Below are positions 1 to 9,479 of a stretch of DNA of 64,000 nt, in pieces (position 1 is the stretch's first letter; each line of letters begins with the position of its first letter). This DNA is from UQRS01 sp050946935. Its GTDB lineage: Bacteria > Bacillota > Clostridia > Oscillospirales > Acutalibacteraceae. The position numbers and the translations under genes are program-made. The stretch lies in NCBI GenBank assembly GCA_050946935.1, contig JBMNVR010000009.1, forward strand, positions 1-64,000, read 5' to 3'. The notes beneath the pieces were generated by a model. It did not search any database. It was not told the origin of the DNA and saw nothing but the letters and a program-made list of their open reading frames with translations.

Positions 1-2
1 AT

Positions 3-119
3 GTCGCGTCCGACCGGGTGCGTACCGCGATATTCTATCTGACTTACGAGTGCGACGGCACCCAGTACACCATTTACAGCCTGGCGGATACCGCTTCTAC
101 TCCGGCCGTAGTCGGCTGA
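3..119 (+). CDS. 3' end of an unrecognised protein (partial)
   Basis: An open frame runs in from the left edge and stops with TGA at 117-119. It encodes about 38 residues rich in small polar and aromatic residues (motif DGTQYTIYSLAD), which looks like a beta-rich C-terminus. A good rho-independent hairpin follows about 75 bases later, which supports a real gene end here. The start and most of the gene lie outside the window, and the family cannot be named. Confidence 0.5.
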   Translation, partial: VASDRVRTAIFYLTYECDGTQYTIYSLADTASTPAVVG

Positions 120-191
120 ATTTCCCGTGCGGGATAGCGCATATCAACAACTTTTTCTGCAAAAACCAACTGTTTTTCCAACTGTTCAAAA

Positions 192-220
192 CGCCCGGCA
201 AAAAAGCCGGGCGTTTTTCG
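192..220 (+). terminator. rho-independent terminator of the partial gene
   Basis: Perfect 8-bp stem CGCCCGGC / GCCGGGCG around an A6 loop, followed directly by TTTTT. Confidence 0.85.
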
Positions 221-294
221 TTACTTCGCTTTCCGGTTGGGGTTCTCCTGCCCGGAGACCGGCGGGAAGGTTTTACAACATCCTTTTTAATTTT

Positions 295-411
295 GCATAT
301 GTAAATACATATTTTAAAGAATATCTTTTAAATACATTCAACCGTCTTGCCTGATTTTCAAAATTCCTCCCCAAATCTCTTGAAAAACGCAAAATATGTA
401 TTTACATTTTG
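295..411. promoter_or_regulatory. Two inverted TGTA-N2-TACA operator sites
   Basis: CATATGTAAATACATATTTT at 295-314 and its near-exact reverse complement AAAATATGTATTTACATTTT at 391-410 share a 17-base core. Each contains the small palindrome TGTA-NN-TACA, the layout known for HutC/TreR-type GntR operators. The second site covers the -35 box of the promoter at 401-429. The GntR gene in the same operon is the obvious candidate ligand-sensing repressor, which is an inference. Confidence 0.7.
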
Positions 412-429
412 AGCATATCATGCTACAAT
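401..429 (+). promoter_or_regulatory. SigA promoter of the ROK-GntR-GH38 operon
   Basis: -35 TTTACA at 401-406, a 17-base spacer and -10 TACAAT at 424-429 preceded by an extended TGC. It sits about 40 bases before the first start codon, and its -35 is inside an operator palindrome. Confidence 0.7.
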
Positions 430-469
430 ACCTACAGAAAATCTTTTGGCATAAATCAAAGGAAGGCAG

Positions 470-1378
470 GTGCGTCATGTGGATGGCTTTTTATCGCTGG
501 ACGTCGGCGGTACAAAAATCAAATCCGCCATTGTATTGACCGACGGGCGGCTCCTCCTCCCGGCGAGGGAATGCGACGCCGGCGCCGGCGATCCGCAGGA
601 GGTTTTGGTCAGCCGGTTTCTCGGCATTATACAATCCCAGCTTGTCTGCGCCAAGGCAAAAGGCGTCTCTATCCGGGCAGGATGCATCGGTTTTCCCGGC
701 CCGTTTGATTACGACCGGGGCATATGCCTGCTCAAAGGCATCGGAAAATACGACGCCCTTTACGGCTTGAATTTCCGGCACCTGCTGGAGGGGAAATTCT
801 CCCTTCCGTTCTACTTTTTCAACGACGCCGCGCTTTTTGTTGCGGGTGCCTGCAATCTGACCGAGGCCAAGCGGTTTCAAAAGGTTTTCGGCGTCTGCCT
901 GGGAACAGGAATCGGATCCGCCTTTTATGATCGGCCGCGGCTGGTCCGGCAGGGCGATGGCGTCCCGCACGACGGGTACATTTACCATCTTCCCTTTAAA
1001 GACGGCATTTTGGACCAGTATCTTTCAGCAACCGGCCTGCGGCGAAAAATCGCAGAGTCCGGCCTCGACGCCGCAGATGTCCGGGAGCTGGCTGATCTTG
1101 CCCGGGATGAAAATGCTGCCGCGGTCCGAATTTTCGAAGATTTCGGGAAAGAGCTGACCGACGTCCTGCCGGATATTGCAGAAACCTTCGGCGCCGGATG
1201 TCTGATTCTGGGCGGCAAAATCTCGGGAGCGGCCGATTTGTTTTCGCCGCCTTTGCACCAGGCTCTTGAAAAGCGGCGGATCAAGCTGCTGATTTTACCA
1301 GATTCCAGCGATTTTGCACTGCGGGCGGCCGCTTTTTTGCTGTCCGAAAGCGGATTGCAAAAAAATTGCCGAATCTGA
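470..1378 (+). CDS. ROK-family sugar kinase-like protein
   Basis: 302 residues. The N-terminal DVGGTK phosphate-binding motif (residues 11-16), the FFNDAALFVAG segment with the likely catalytic Asp at 119, and a GTGIGSAF motif are those of ROK kinases, which phosphorylate glucose, mannose, N-acetylmannosamine and similar sugars in the cytoplasm. The usual ROK zinc motif (CxCGxxGC) is not seen, so substrate and even activity are uncertain. GTG at 470 is taken as start, with AAAGGAAGG just upstream; GTG at 479 is an alternative with wider spacing. It is the first gene of an operon with a GntR regulator and a secreted mannosidase-like enzyme, so a mannose-derived substrate is plausible. This is an inference from context. 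Confidence 0.8.
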   Translation: MRHVDGFLSLDVGGTKIKSAIVLTDGRLLLPARECDAGAGDPQEVLVSRFLGIIQSQLVCAKAKGVSIRAGCIGFPGPFDYDRGICLLKGIGKYDALYGLNFRHLLEGKFSLPFYFFNDAALFVAGACNLTEAKRFQKVFGVCLGTGIGSAFYDRPRLVRQGDGVPHDGYIYHLPFKDGILDQYLSATGLRRKIAESGLDAADVRELADLARDENAAAVRIFEDFGKELTDVLPDIAETFGAGCLILGGKISGAADLFSPPLHQALEKRRIKLLILPDSSDFALRAAAFLLSESGLQKNCRI

Positions 1379-1413
1379 AAAAATGCTTTTATATCGCTAC
1401 AGGAGGAAACATC

Positions 1414-2130
1414 ATGTCCCTATATTCGCAAATCGCAGAAGAAATCACCACCATGATCCGTGAAGGGAGGTATAAACCGGGAGACCTTCTTCCAACCGAA
1501 ATGGAGCTTTCCAAAACCTATAACGTCAGTCGGCCGACTGTGCGCGCCGCCATGCAGCAGCTTAGCGTAGACGGCTATATCCGCCGGGTCAAGGGCTCAG
1601 GAACCTTTGTCGCGAAACCCAAGCTGGAACAGGGCTCGATGAGTTTTATCGAAAGCTATAATCAGGAAATGAAATCCAAAGGCCTGACCCCCAAGACCGA
1701 GGTGCTCGAACTGCGGCGGATCCCAGCGCCGTCGATTCCGGCCGAAAAACTCAGCATTACCCCGGGCACACCGGTCATTAAGCTGAAACGGCTCCGCTTC
1801 GCCACGCCGGATTTCGACGACCTCCCGGTGCTGCTGACCACCGCGTACATCCCACTGGGTACGGCGCCCCATCTGCTTGAGCTGGATCTGGAAAACGTCT
1901 CGCTTTACGACACGCTGGAGGAAATCGGCATTAAGATTCACCGCGTCCGGCGGGAAATCGAGATCAAGCTGCTCTATGGAAAAACCGCCCGTCTGCTTGC
2001 GGCGGAGGAGAATTCTCCGGCTCACTTCATCACTTCGACCGGCTGCGACGCGGACGGCCGGATCATCGAATATGCCGAGAGCTTCTACCCTGCCGACCGC
2101 AACAAGTTCATCATCACGCTCAACCGATAA
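1414..2130 (+). CDS. GntR/HutC-family transcriptional regulator
   Basis: 238 residues. Residues 1-70 form a winged helix (PGDLLPTE, VSRPTVRAAM) and residues 90-235 a UTRA ligand-binding domain as in HutC, TreR and NagR regulators, which usually bind sugars or sugar phosphates. ATG 1414 is preferred over the upstream in-frame codon at 1366 because AGGAGGAAA lies 5 bases before it and the HTH begins there. It follows the kinase by 35 bases and precedes the GH38-like gene. It probably represses its own operon through the paired TGTA-N2-TACA sites at 295-411, released by a sugar phosphate made by the kinase (inference). Confidence 0.9.
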   Translation: MSLYSQIAEEITTMIREGRYKPGDLLPTEMELSKTYNVSRPTVRAAMQQLSVDGYIRRVKGSGTFVAKPKLEQGSMSFIESYNQEMKSKGLTPKTEVLELRRIPAPSIPAEKLSITPGTPVIKLKRLRFATPDFDDLPVLLTTAYIPLGTAPHLLELDLENVSLYDTLEEIGIKIHRVRREIEIKLLYGKTARLLAAEENSPAHFITSTGCDADGRIIEYAESFYPADRNKFIITLNR

Positions 2131-2247
2131 ATTCCGGACGGTGCGGCGAACGCGCGTTGTTCACCAGCCGTGCAGGCATCCGGAAAACATAGTCCCCCAC
2201 CCCGTACGAACAAAAAACAGTATTTTAATGAAGGGAAGAATTCACAG

Positions 2248-5200
2248 ATGAACACAACCCCACGCTTTGTCATCAAGTTGCGGAAAATCCGAAGGGTGCT
2301 TTGCTGTGTCCTGTGCGCCGTTTTACTTTTCGGATTGGCCGCGCCGGCCTCCGTTCTGGCGGCAGACGACGCCGCGCTCTCCATCATCCAGATCAAACCC
2401 CGCCCCTTTGTCCGCAAAGACGGCCGGCAGGAGACCGACCTGACCTACCGCAACAGCGGCGCGGCCTTTACCGCCTTCGCCAAAGTTACGGTCGCCGGTC
2501 AGGAGAGCTATATAGTCCCGGTCGGCAATCTGTCCGCCGGCAGCGGCAGCATCATACTGCCGGTCACCGATACCAATGCCCTGCTGAACCCGGGCGAGAC
2601 GACCACCCTCACGGTTGAGATATACAAGAACGCCGCCTGCACCGGGACGCCAGCCGCCTCGTTTACCGACAAGGCCTGGGCGCGTACCCGGCACTGGCAG
2701 TTCTACCTCTCGCAGGAGATGCACACCGACCTTGGCTACACCGCGTATCAGGAAAACCTGAAAAAAATCTTCTCAGGCTATCTCGATACGGTACAAACCT
2801 ATATGCAAAATTCCGACGAGCGGGAAAGCGATCTGCAAAAGTATCTCTACGCCATCGAATCGGGATACGCGATGGGCGACGCCTATATGCAAAACCGCAG
2901 CGCCGATCAGATCGGCAATCTCCTTGACTGGATCAAGGCCGACCGCATGACCATCGGCGCAGGCGCCTTCAACTTCACAATGGAGAATTTCAGCGCGGAG
3001 GAAACCGCCCGCGCCGCCTATTACACCAACCGGCATCTGGTCGATATGCTGGGGATCGAGCCTTCCACCACCCAGCGGATGTTCGACAATCCCTCTTTCA
3101 GCAAATCGTATGTCGACATCGCAGCAGAGGCCGGCATCAAGTACGGCATACATTCGATGAATCCTGACCGGTCGCCCTACTGCCAGAAGAAGCAGTACGA
3201 TTTATTTTATATGGAGGGGATGAACCCCGAAAATCGTCTGCTGATCTTCAACGGCAAGGCCTATTCGGACAACTATGGCTTCGGCGGCGACCATTTCAGC
3301 GCGGAGGGCAGTCCGGAGATTGCAACCAGCCGGCTGCTCAGTCTGATTTCCGAGCTGGAGGCGAGAACCGGCCGGAACGCCTATATTTACGACAAATTCC
3401 CCCTGCCGCTGGTTCCCTACGGCGACAACCAGCGCCCGTCAGAGGATCAGATCATCGTCGCCAACGCCGTCAACAAAAGCTGGGACGACGCGGGTTATGC
3501 CTGGCCGCAGATTACGACCGCCTTCCCCGAGCAGTTTTTTGAGGAGGTCGAAGCCGAATACGGCGACCTGATCCCGGTCGAGACCGGCACCGAGGAAAAC
3601 TGGTGGAACGACGGCTGGGCGACCACGGCGTATGAATCGGGAATCAACAAGGTTGCCGGCAACCTCATCCCGGTGGCCGAGACCCTCTCCTCTTTCGCCA
3701 CCCTCTTCGCCGGAAAGACCTACCCGTATGAGAATCTCAAGGAAGCGGTCGACCGCAACCTTGTCTATGACGAGCACACCTGGGGCGCGGCCGGATATGA
3801 CGGCGGCGAACAATACAACAAACAATTTGAGTGGAAGCGCAGCAATGCCTTTGGCGCAATATCGCTGGCCGACATACTGCTCGACGACGCGATGCAGGCC
3901 ATGGCTTCAACCGTCGCAACCTCCGGCCCGGCCGTTTATGTCTACAACCCGCTGAACTGGGTGCGGAACGACGTGGTCACACTCTCCGACCTCTCTGATT
4001 TCCCCACATATTTTGAGATTCTGGACGGCGACGTCTCCATCCCCTATACGGTGGAGGACGGTACGCTCACCTTTGTCGCGCCCGACGTCCCGGCGCTCGG
4101 GTACAAGACCTTCACCGTGCAGGAGGTTTCCGCCCAGCCTATCTTTTCGGGAGAAACGTCCGCCCATGGCAATGTGATCCAAAATGCATTCTACACGGTC
4201 ACCTTCGCAGCCGACGGAACCATTGCCAGCATCCTCGACCGAAAGAACGGCGACCGTGAGCTGGTCGATACCGACGCGGCCGAGAAATTTAACCAGTACC
4301 GCTATTACGACGATTACGGCGTTCCTTTTGCCAATCAAGGGGCCGACTTTGGTCCGGACAAATGGGATCTCTATACCCCGGAGGAGGGCGCGGCCACTCT
4401 GACGGTCGAAAACAGCGCAGTCGGCGCCACCGCCCGACTGAACACCAGCACCTTCCGCGCCGGCACCATTGTACAGACCGTTACCCTGTACGACGGACTG
4501 CCGCGGATCGATATAAAGAACGAGGTTGTCAAGGCCGAGCTTCCCAGCCTGCAATCCAAGGAAGAGGCCTTCTACACCTTCCCGTTCGCCGCATCGGATG
4601 GGTATGAGATCCGGTACGATCTTCCGCTCGGCAACGTAGCGGAGGGCGAGCAGGTCTACGGCACCTCGACCGACTGGTACACGGTATCCAAATGGATCAG
4701 CGTACAGGATAAGGCGAACGGCTACAACATGGTCCTGGCGACGCCGGATACCGGCCTCGCCCAGTTTGGCGAGCGCCGCACCGGCAGTTGGTCGTTCGAT
4801 TACAAATCGGAGAATCCCTACATCTACAGCTATGTGATGAACAATATGTGGCAGACCAATTTCCAGGGAGATCAGCCCGGCTATGTCTCCTTCCGATACG
4901 CCGTCTCAACCAACACCGACCAGGGCTCGGGTGAAAACGCCCGCTTCGGGTATGAGATCAGCGCCCCTCTGCAGGCTACCGTCATTCCGGCCGCTCAGAC
5001 CCAGTCGGGCACGCGTCCGCTTTCGGGCAGCCTGCTCAGCGTGTCGGCCGACAACGTCCAGTTAACCACCATGAAGGCGGCGGAGGCCAACGCAGACGGA
5101 ATGATTCTTCGCTTCTATGAAGTGACCGGACAGGATACCGCGTCCGTAACCGTCACCCTGCCCGTCGAAGCGGTCTCGGTTTATGAGACTGACATCATCG

Positions 5201-8200
5201 AAAACGACAAGTCGCAGGTCGGATCGGGTCAAAGCTTCACCTTCTCTATCCCGGCTTATGGAATGAAAACCTTCCGCATCCGCTTCGGAACCGCACCGGC
5301 AAAGGTTACCGGACTGACCGCTGTGGCGCCGGACGACACAACGATCAATCTGTCGGAGGCTGCGGTCGCCACTGCCTCCTCCTACTATGCCGACGACTAC
5401 GCCCCCGACAATGCCAAAAACCTTGCCAACGGGAAGGATTGGGCTTCGAGGGGCGAAAAAACCGCCTGGTACCAGCTCACCTGGGACACACCGGTCACCA
5501 TCGGATCCCTCAAAATCGCCGACCGGCCAAACGCCGACGACAACATCGACAGCGTAACTCTCCGTTTCTCGGATGGGAGCAGCCAAACGGTCACCGACAT
5601 CCGTACCGACGGCACAGCCAAGGAGGTTATTCTGGACACGCCGGTCACCACAACCTATGTCAAGGCGGAGATTGTCGGAACCACCTCCTGCATGAATGTC
5701 GGCCTGTCTGCGCTCGAGACCTACGGGCCGGACGCCAGCGCCTTCCGCGCGTCGGGCACACAACTGAACTGGCAGGCGGCCGACGGATCCATTTTCTATG
5801 AGGTATTCCGCAGCACCGACGCGAACTTCACACCCGGCAGCGGCAATTATCTTGCCAGCGTAAACAGCACGTCCTATTTTGACGCGCAGGTCACAGCGAA
5901 TATGGAGCACACCTACTATTATAAGGTGCGGGCCGTGGCCGCCGGCGCCAAGGGGCAAGCCTCGACCGCCGCGTCTCCGGTACCCGGCAAGCTGTACGAC
6001 ACGGAGGCACCGGACGTACCCATTCTCTCTGCGCAGACCCGCTCGGGCGAGCGGATCGACCTCTGGTGGACGCCGGTCGGGGATAACGTCGCCCTCGATC
6101 ATTACGAAATCTGGCGGAACGGCGTCCTGATTGCCGAAACCGGAGACAACTATCTCGTTTCCTATCGGGACGACAGTCTTACCCCCCTGACCACTTACAC
6201 CTATACGGTCAAGGCTGTTGACGCGAACGGCAACGTCGCGGAAAGTACGGCTGTCACGGCAGAAACCTTTGATACCAAAACTGCCTCTCTGACCGGGATC
6301 CGGGTATCCATGGGAACCATTTCGCCCCGGTTTAACGCCAGCGTATATACCTACAAACTGAATCTCAGCAGTGCTGTCGGTCGGACAGAGGACATCACTG
6401 TGACTGCCACGGCCGCCTCTGCCACAGCCGAGCTGACCGTCAACGGAAAACCGGTACAAAGCGGCGTCCCCTCCGACCCGGTCGCGATCGGCGCGGCAGG
6501 AGACCGGATTGTCATCCAGGTTAAGGAGGGCGCGGTCACCCGCAGCTACACGCTGACGGCCGGCGCGGGCGATCCCCTCATTCTGCCCGCCGGCGCCGAA
6601 ACCGGAAACCAGTACGATCCGGAGGCGGGCGGACAGACCCCGACCCACCTGATCGACGGCAGCGGTATGTCGGGGCAGGCATCTCTTTCCGACACCCACG
6701 ACAACCACAACAGCGCCTTCACCATGTGGCACACCGACGCAAACCCGGGAGAGACGGCCTGGGTGCAGGTCGATCTCGGCGATATTTATCCGCTGGATGA
6801 AATGTATGTCTGGAACCTCAACCAGCAAAACCACACCGAAAGAGGATTAAAAAACGTCCGGATCGAATACTCCCTGAGCGGCGCATCCTGGACCGAATTA
6901 ACTCCGCCGGAAGGGGTGACCTTCCCGGAGGCCACGGACACCGACTATCCCTTCCAGCTTGCCAAAGCCAGCGGACAAAACGGCTGTACGGCAACCAACC
7001 TCAACGACGGCAGCAATACACCGGTCAGCTTTGACGGCGCGGTTGCCCGCTATGTGCGCATCACTGCCCAGCCGGAGGTTGGAAACGGCTCTTGGGGAGA
7101 GGAATATTTCGGCCTCTCCGAGCTGCGATTTACCCGAAAGATGGTGCTCAGCGACATCCTTCCGGTCAGCGTCATCCGTCTCTCGGCGGCCGGCGGAGAA
7201 GCGGCGATTACAACGCCCGGCGGCACACTTCAGCTTACGGCCGAGGTTCTGCCGGAAAACGCAACCTACAAAGAGCTTGCCTACACCGTGACCGACGAAA
7301 AGGGTGAACCGACCAAAATAGCGGTCGTTTCGGGCGACGGCGTTGTCCATGCCCGGGCGAACGGCCAGGTCAAGGTCACCGCGACCGCAACCGACGGATC
7401 GGGCGTTGCAGGAGAGATCACAATTGCTATCTCCGGCCAGCCGGTCATTTTGCCCGGCATCGCGGCCAAAGCCGGCGACGAATACGACAGCTTCCGCGGA
7501 GCCACTAACGTTGTAAACGATTCCGGCATGAGCGGAACCGAATCGGTCTTTGACACCCACGACAACGCCCAGCATGGCGATACCATGTGGCACACCGGCG
7601 CCAATCCGGGAGAAAACGCCTGGATCGAATTCGACCTTGGCAGCGTACAGAGCATTGCCGAAATGTGGGTATGGAACATGAGCCAGCGCGGCAACGAAGA
7701 CCGCGGTTTAAAGCAGGTTAAAATCGAATACCGCAGCGATGACGCCGACGACTGGACCGAGCTGCGGGGCGAAGGCGCGGCCGAAGCCGGAGAATATCCC
7801 TACACCTTCGCCAAAGCAGAGGGCGACTCGGCGCTCTCGGCCACCAATTTGGAGAACGGCCGGCCGGTTTCCTTCGGCGTCGCGGCCCGCTACGTTCGCA
7901 TCACCGCCAACCCGGTCGTCGGCGAAGGCTCCTGGGGAAGCGAATACTACGGCCTTTCGGAAGTGCGTTTTACCTCGGTCGCCAGCATCCCTGACGCCGA
8001 AACGCAGGCCGTGATTGACAAAATCGCCGCCCTGCCCGACACGATCACTCCAGCGGATCTGGAGGAGGTCGCAGCGGCCAGAGCCGCCTACAACGCGCTG
8101 ACCGCCGAGCAGCAGCGTATGGTCACCAATTTAGACAAGCTGCTCGCAGCCGAGAAATACCGCAAGCGGGGTGACATCGACGGCGACGACAAGGTAACCG

Positions 8201-8337
8201 TCTCGGACGTCGTGGAACTGCGGAAGCAGATTGTAGCCGGCGATTTCGACCACATGATCTGCGATCTTGACGGGGACGGGAGCGTAACCGTATCCGACGT
8301 GGTGGAGCTGCGGAAAATCATCGTGCAGGGCGGCTGA
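2248..8337 (+). CDS. Secreted multimodular GH38-like alpha-mannosidase with dockerin
   Basis: 2,029 residues. Start ATG 2248 follows GAAGGGAAG and opens a signal peptide (RRVLCCVLCAVLLFG, Ala-rich cleavage region near 40). The catalytic part (about 120-900) shows GH38 hallmarks: a metal-binding HTD at 159-161, MFDNPSFS with a candidate nucleophile Asp at 280 and DEHTWG around 508-513, then C-terminal beta domains. After it come a discoidin/CBM32-like module (about 1033-1160), two FN3-like modules (1162-1345), a cadherin-like sandwich (1344-1435), two near-duplicate discoidin-like modules (1444-1630 and 1731-1909) separated by an Ig-like domain, a helical linker, and a two-repeat type I dockerin (1973-2029). 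It likely trims alpha-mannosides at the cell surface in a cohesin-dockerin complex. Family placement rests on motifs only; exact specificity is unknown. Confidence 0.85.
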   Translation: MNTTPRFVIKLRKIRRVLCCVLCAVLLFGLAAPASVLAADDAALSIIQIKPRPFVRKDGRQETDLTYRNSGAAFTAFAKVTVAGQESYIVPVGNLSAGSGSIILPVTDTNALLNPGETTTLTVEIYKNAACTGTPAASFTDKAWARTRHWQFYLSQEMHTDLGYTAYQENLKKIFSGYLDTVQTYMQNSDERESDLQKYLYAIESGYAMGDAYMQNRSADQIGNLLDWIKADRMTIGAGAFNFTMENFSAEETARAAYYTNRHLVDMLGIEPSTTQRMFDNPSFSKSYVDIAAEAGIKYGIHSMNPDRSPYCQKKQYDLFYMEGMNPENRLLIFNGKAYSDNYGFGGDHFSAEGSPEIATSRLLSLISELEARTGRNAYIYDKFPLPLVPYGDNQRPSEDQIIVANAVNKSWDDAGYAWPQITTAFPEQFFEEVEAEYGDLIPVETGTEENWWNDGWATTAYESGINKVAGNLIPVAETLSSFATLFAGKTYPYENLKEAVDRNLVYDEHTWGAAGYDGGEQYNKQFEWKRSNAFGAISLADILLDDAMQAMASTVATSGPAVYVYNPLNWVRNDVVTLSDLSDFPTYFEILDGDVSIPYTVEDGTLTFVAPDVPALGYKTFTVQEVSAQPIFSGETSAHGNVIQNAFYTVTFAADGTIASILDRKNGDRELVDTDAAEKFNQYRYYDDYGVPFANQGADFGPDKWDLYTPEEGAATLTVENSAVGATARLNTSTFRAGTIVQTVTLYDGLPRIDIKNEVVKAELPSLQSKEEAFYTFPFAASDGYEIRYDLPLGNVAEGEQVYGTSTDWYTVSKWISVQDKANGYNMVLATPDTGLAQFGERRTGSWSFDYKSENPYIYSYVMNNMWQTNFQGDQPGYVSFRYAVSTNTDQGSGENARFGYEISAPLQATVIPAAQTQSGTRPLSGSLLSVSADNVQLTTMKAAEANADGMILRFYEVTGQDTASVTVTLPVEAVSVYETDIIENDKSQVGSGQSFTFSIPAYGMKTFRIRFGTAPAKVTGLTAVAPDDTTINLSEAAVATASSYYADDYAPDNAKNLANGKDWASRGEKTAWYQLTWDTPVTIGSLKIADRPNADDNIDSVTLRFSDGSSQTVTDIRTDGTAKEVILDTPVTTTYVKAEIVGTTSCMNVGLSALETYGPDASAFRASGTQLNWQAADGSIFYEVFRSTDANFTPGSGNYLASVNSTSYFDAQVTANMEHTYYYKVRAVAAGAKGQASTAASPVPGKLYDTEAPDVPILSAQTRSGERIDLWWTPVGDNVALDHYEIWRNGVLIAETGDNYLVSYRDDSLTPLTTYTYTVKAVDANGNVAESTAVTAETFDTKTASLTGIRVSMGTISPRFNASVYTYKLNLSSAVGRTEDITVTATAASATAELTVNGKPVQSGVPSDPVAIGAAGDRIVIQVKEGAVTRSYTLTAGAGDPLILPAGAETGNQYDPEAGGQTPTHLIDGSGMSGQASLSDTHDNHNSAFTMWHTDANPGETAWVQVDLGDIYPLDEMYVWNLNQQNHTERGLKNVRIEYSLSGASWTELTPPEGVTFPEATDTDYPFQLAKASGQNGCTATNLNDGSNTPVSFDGAVARYVRITAQPEVGNGSWGEEYFGLSELRFTRKMVLSDILPVSVIRLSAAGGEAAITTPGGTLQLTAEVLPENATYKELAYTVTDEKGEPTKIAVVSGDGVVHARANGQVKVTATATDGSGVAGEITIAISGQPVILPGIAAKAGDEYDSFRGATNVVNDSGMSGTESVFDTHDNAQHGDTMWHTGANPGENAWIEFDLGSVQSIAEMWVWNMSQRGNEDRGLKQVKIEYRSDDADDWTELRGEGAAEAGEYPYTFAKAEGDSALSATNLENGRPVSFGVAARYVRITANPVVGEGSWGSEYYGLSEVRFTSVASIPDAETQAVIDKIAALPDTITPADLEEVAAARAAYNALTAEQQRMVTNLDKLLAAEKYRKRGDIDGDDKVTVSDVVELRKQIVAGDFDHMICDLDGDGSVTVSDVVELRKIIVQGG

Positions 8338-8370
8338 TCCCTGCGAAACCAAATCCCGAAGAAAGCAGAA

Positions 8371-8412
8371 CCCCCGCCGGCCTGTGGCTTGCACAGGCCG
8401 GCGGGGGTTTGT
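8371..8412. terminator. Bidirectional terminator between convergent genes
   Basis: A perfect 16-bp stem (8371-8386 with 8392-8407), 5-base loop, then TTTGTT. It lies between the end of the GH38 gene and the end of the convergent AraC gene. Confidence 0.85.
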
Positions 8413-8445
8413 TCTCCGGTGGGCGCGGAGACGGCATTCCGATTT

Positions 8446-9351
8446 TTATCCCTCCGTCTCCGCCCAGGCCTTGCGGTAAGCCAGCGGCGTGCGCCCCTCC
8501 CGCTCTTTAAACAGGCCGATAAAGTGACTGACGTTGGACATCCCGACCTCGGCCGCTACCTCGCAGACCGGAAGGTGGGAGTACCGCAGCAGCTCCTTGG
8601 CCTGCGAAATCCGGCGGCCGATGATGTATTCTCCCACCGAGGTGCCGGTGCAGCGTTTGAACTCCCGTGCGAGATAGTATTTGCTGACCGAAAACGCGTC
8701 GGCCAGCCGATCGAGGGACAGCGGCTCGGCAAAACGGTTGTCGACCATCTTCATAACGCCCCGAATAACCGGCGGCATCAGAGTGGACGGCAGATCAGCG
8801 GCCGAAGCGTCGATCAGCAGCTCAGCCAGCAGGGAGGAAATCAGCGCGGTGCCGCGGATCTCAGTGCCGAAGTCCCGCTTTTGGTAAACCGAGATAAGCT
8901 TCCGCAGATTCCCGGCAAACGTCTCCCGCTCGCGGATATTCACCACCCGGAAACCGTTTTGCACGAATTCATTATAATACCCCAGCGCGTTCGCCCCGTG
9001 AAAGTGCAGCCAAAGAAAATCCCAGCTCTCCCCCACCGTTTCATACAAGTGATGCTCGGTGCAGCGGAGGAAAAAGCACTGCCCCTCCCGCAGGCGGTAT
9101 TCCTCCCCAAGATAGGTAAGCCGCCCCTCGCCGCCGATCGTGTACACAATCAAAAAAGAGTTCAGATGCTCCCGCTCGGTGAAATAGCCGGCGGTGGTTT
9201 GAAAAGCCCCAATCTCCTGCACCTGGAAATAGATCGAGGGAGTGCTGCGCGCCGGCGTCACGATCAGCCGGACCGAGTCGGCGCTCCAATTATAAGCGGC
9301 CTTTTCCAAAAACGCCCGGCCGCCTTGTTTCCCTGTCAATTTCGCACCCAT
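8446..9351 (-). CDS. AraC-family transcriptional regulator
   Basis: 301 residues. An N-terminal cupin-like sensing domain (about 35-150, WLHFHGAN) precedes two AraC helix-turn-helix motifs (about 200-295, LADAFSVSKYYLAREFKR and VAAEVGMSNVSHFIGLFK). It is divergent from the GH106-like dockerin gene across 128 bases, the usual arrangement for a local activator of a glycan-use gene. The ATG at 9351 is immediately adjacent to AAAGGAAGG, which is too tight; a TTG 12 bases further in would have normal spacing, so the true start may be 4 codons shorter. Confidence 0.9.
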   Translation of the reverse strand: MGAKLTGKQGGRAFLEKAAYNWSADSVRLIVTPARSTPSIYFQVQEIGAFQTTAGYFTEREHLNSFLIVYTIGGEGRLTYLGEEYRLREGQCFFLRCTEHHLYETVGESWDFLWLHFHGANALGYYNEFVQNGFRVVNIRERETFAGNLRKLISVYQKRDFGTEIRGTALISSLLAELLIDASAADLPSTLMPPVIRGVMKMVDNRFAEPLSLDRLADAFSVSKYYLAREFKRCTGTSVGEYIIGRRISQAKELLRYSHLPVCEVAAEVGMSNVSHFIGLFKEREGRTPLAYRKAWAETEG

Positions 9352-9394
9352 CCTTCCTTTGCAAGATTCTGTTATTTTCAGGCAAATTTCTATA

Positions 9395-9423
9395 ATGACA
9401 TTTGCATTATAAACGATTATAAT
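9395..9423 (+). promoter_or_regulatory. SigA promoter of the GH106-like gene
   Basis: -35 ATGACA at 9395-9400, 17-base spacer, -10 TATAAT at 9418-9423, about 57 bases before the start codon. It lies in the divergent region shared with the AraC gene. Confidence 0.65.
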
Positions 9424-9479
9424 ACAATTGTAAAGCCGTTTTGCGGCGAAACAACCAAAGAAAGCGAGAGGAGAACAAT

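Noticed and set aside
5062..6834. 590-codon open frame on the minus strand
   Set aside because: It is antisense to the GH38-like gene. Long stop-free antisense frames are common in GC-rich genes; it has no ribosome site and its composition (Arg/Gly/Val-rich) matches no domain.
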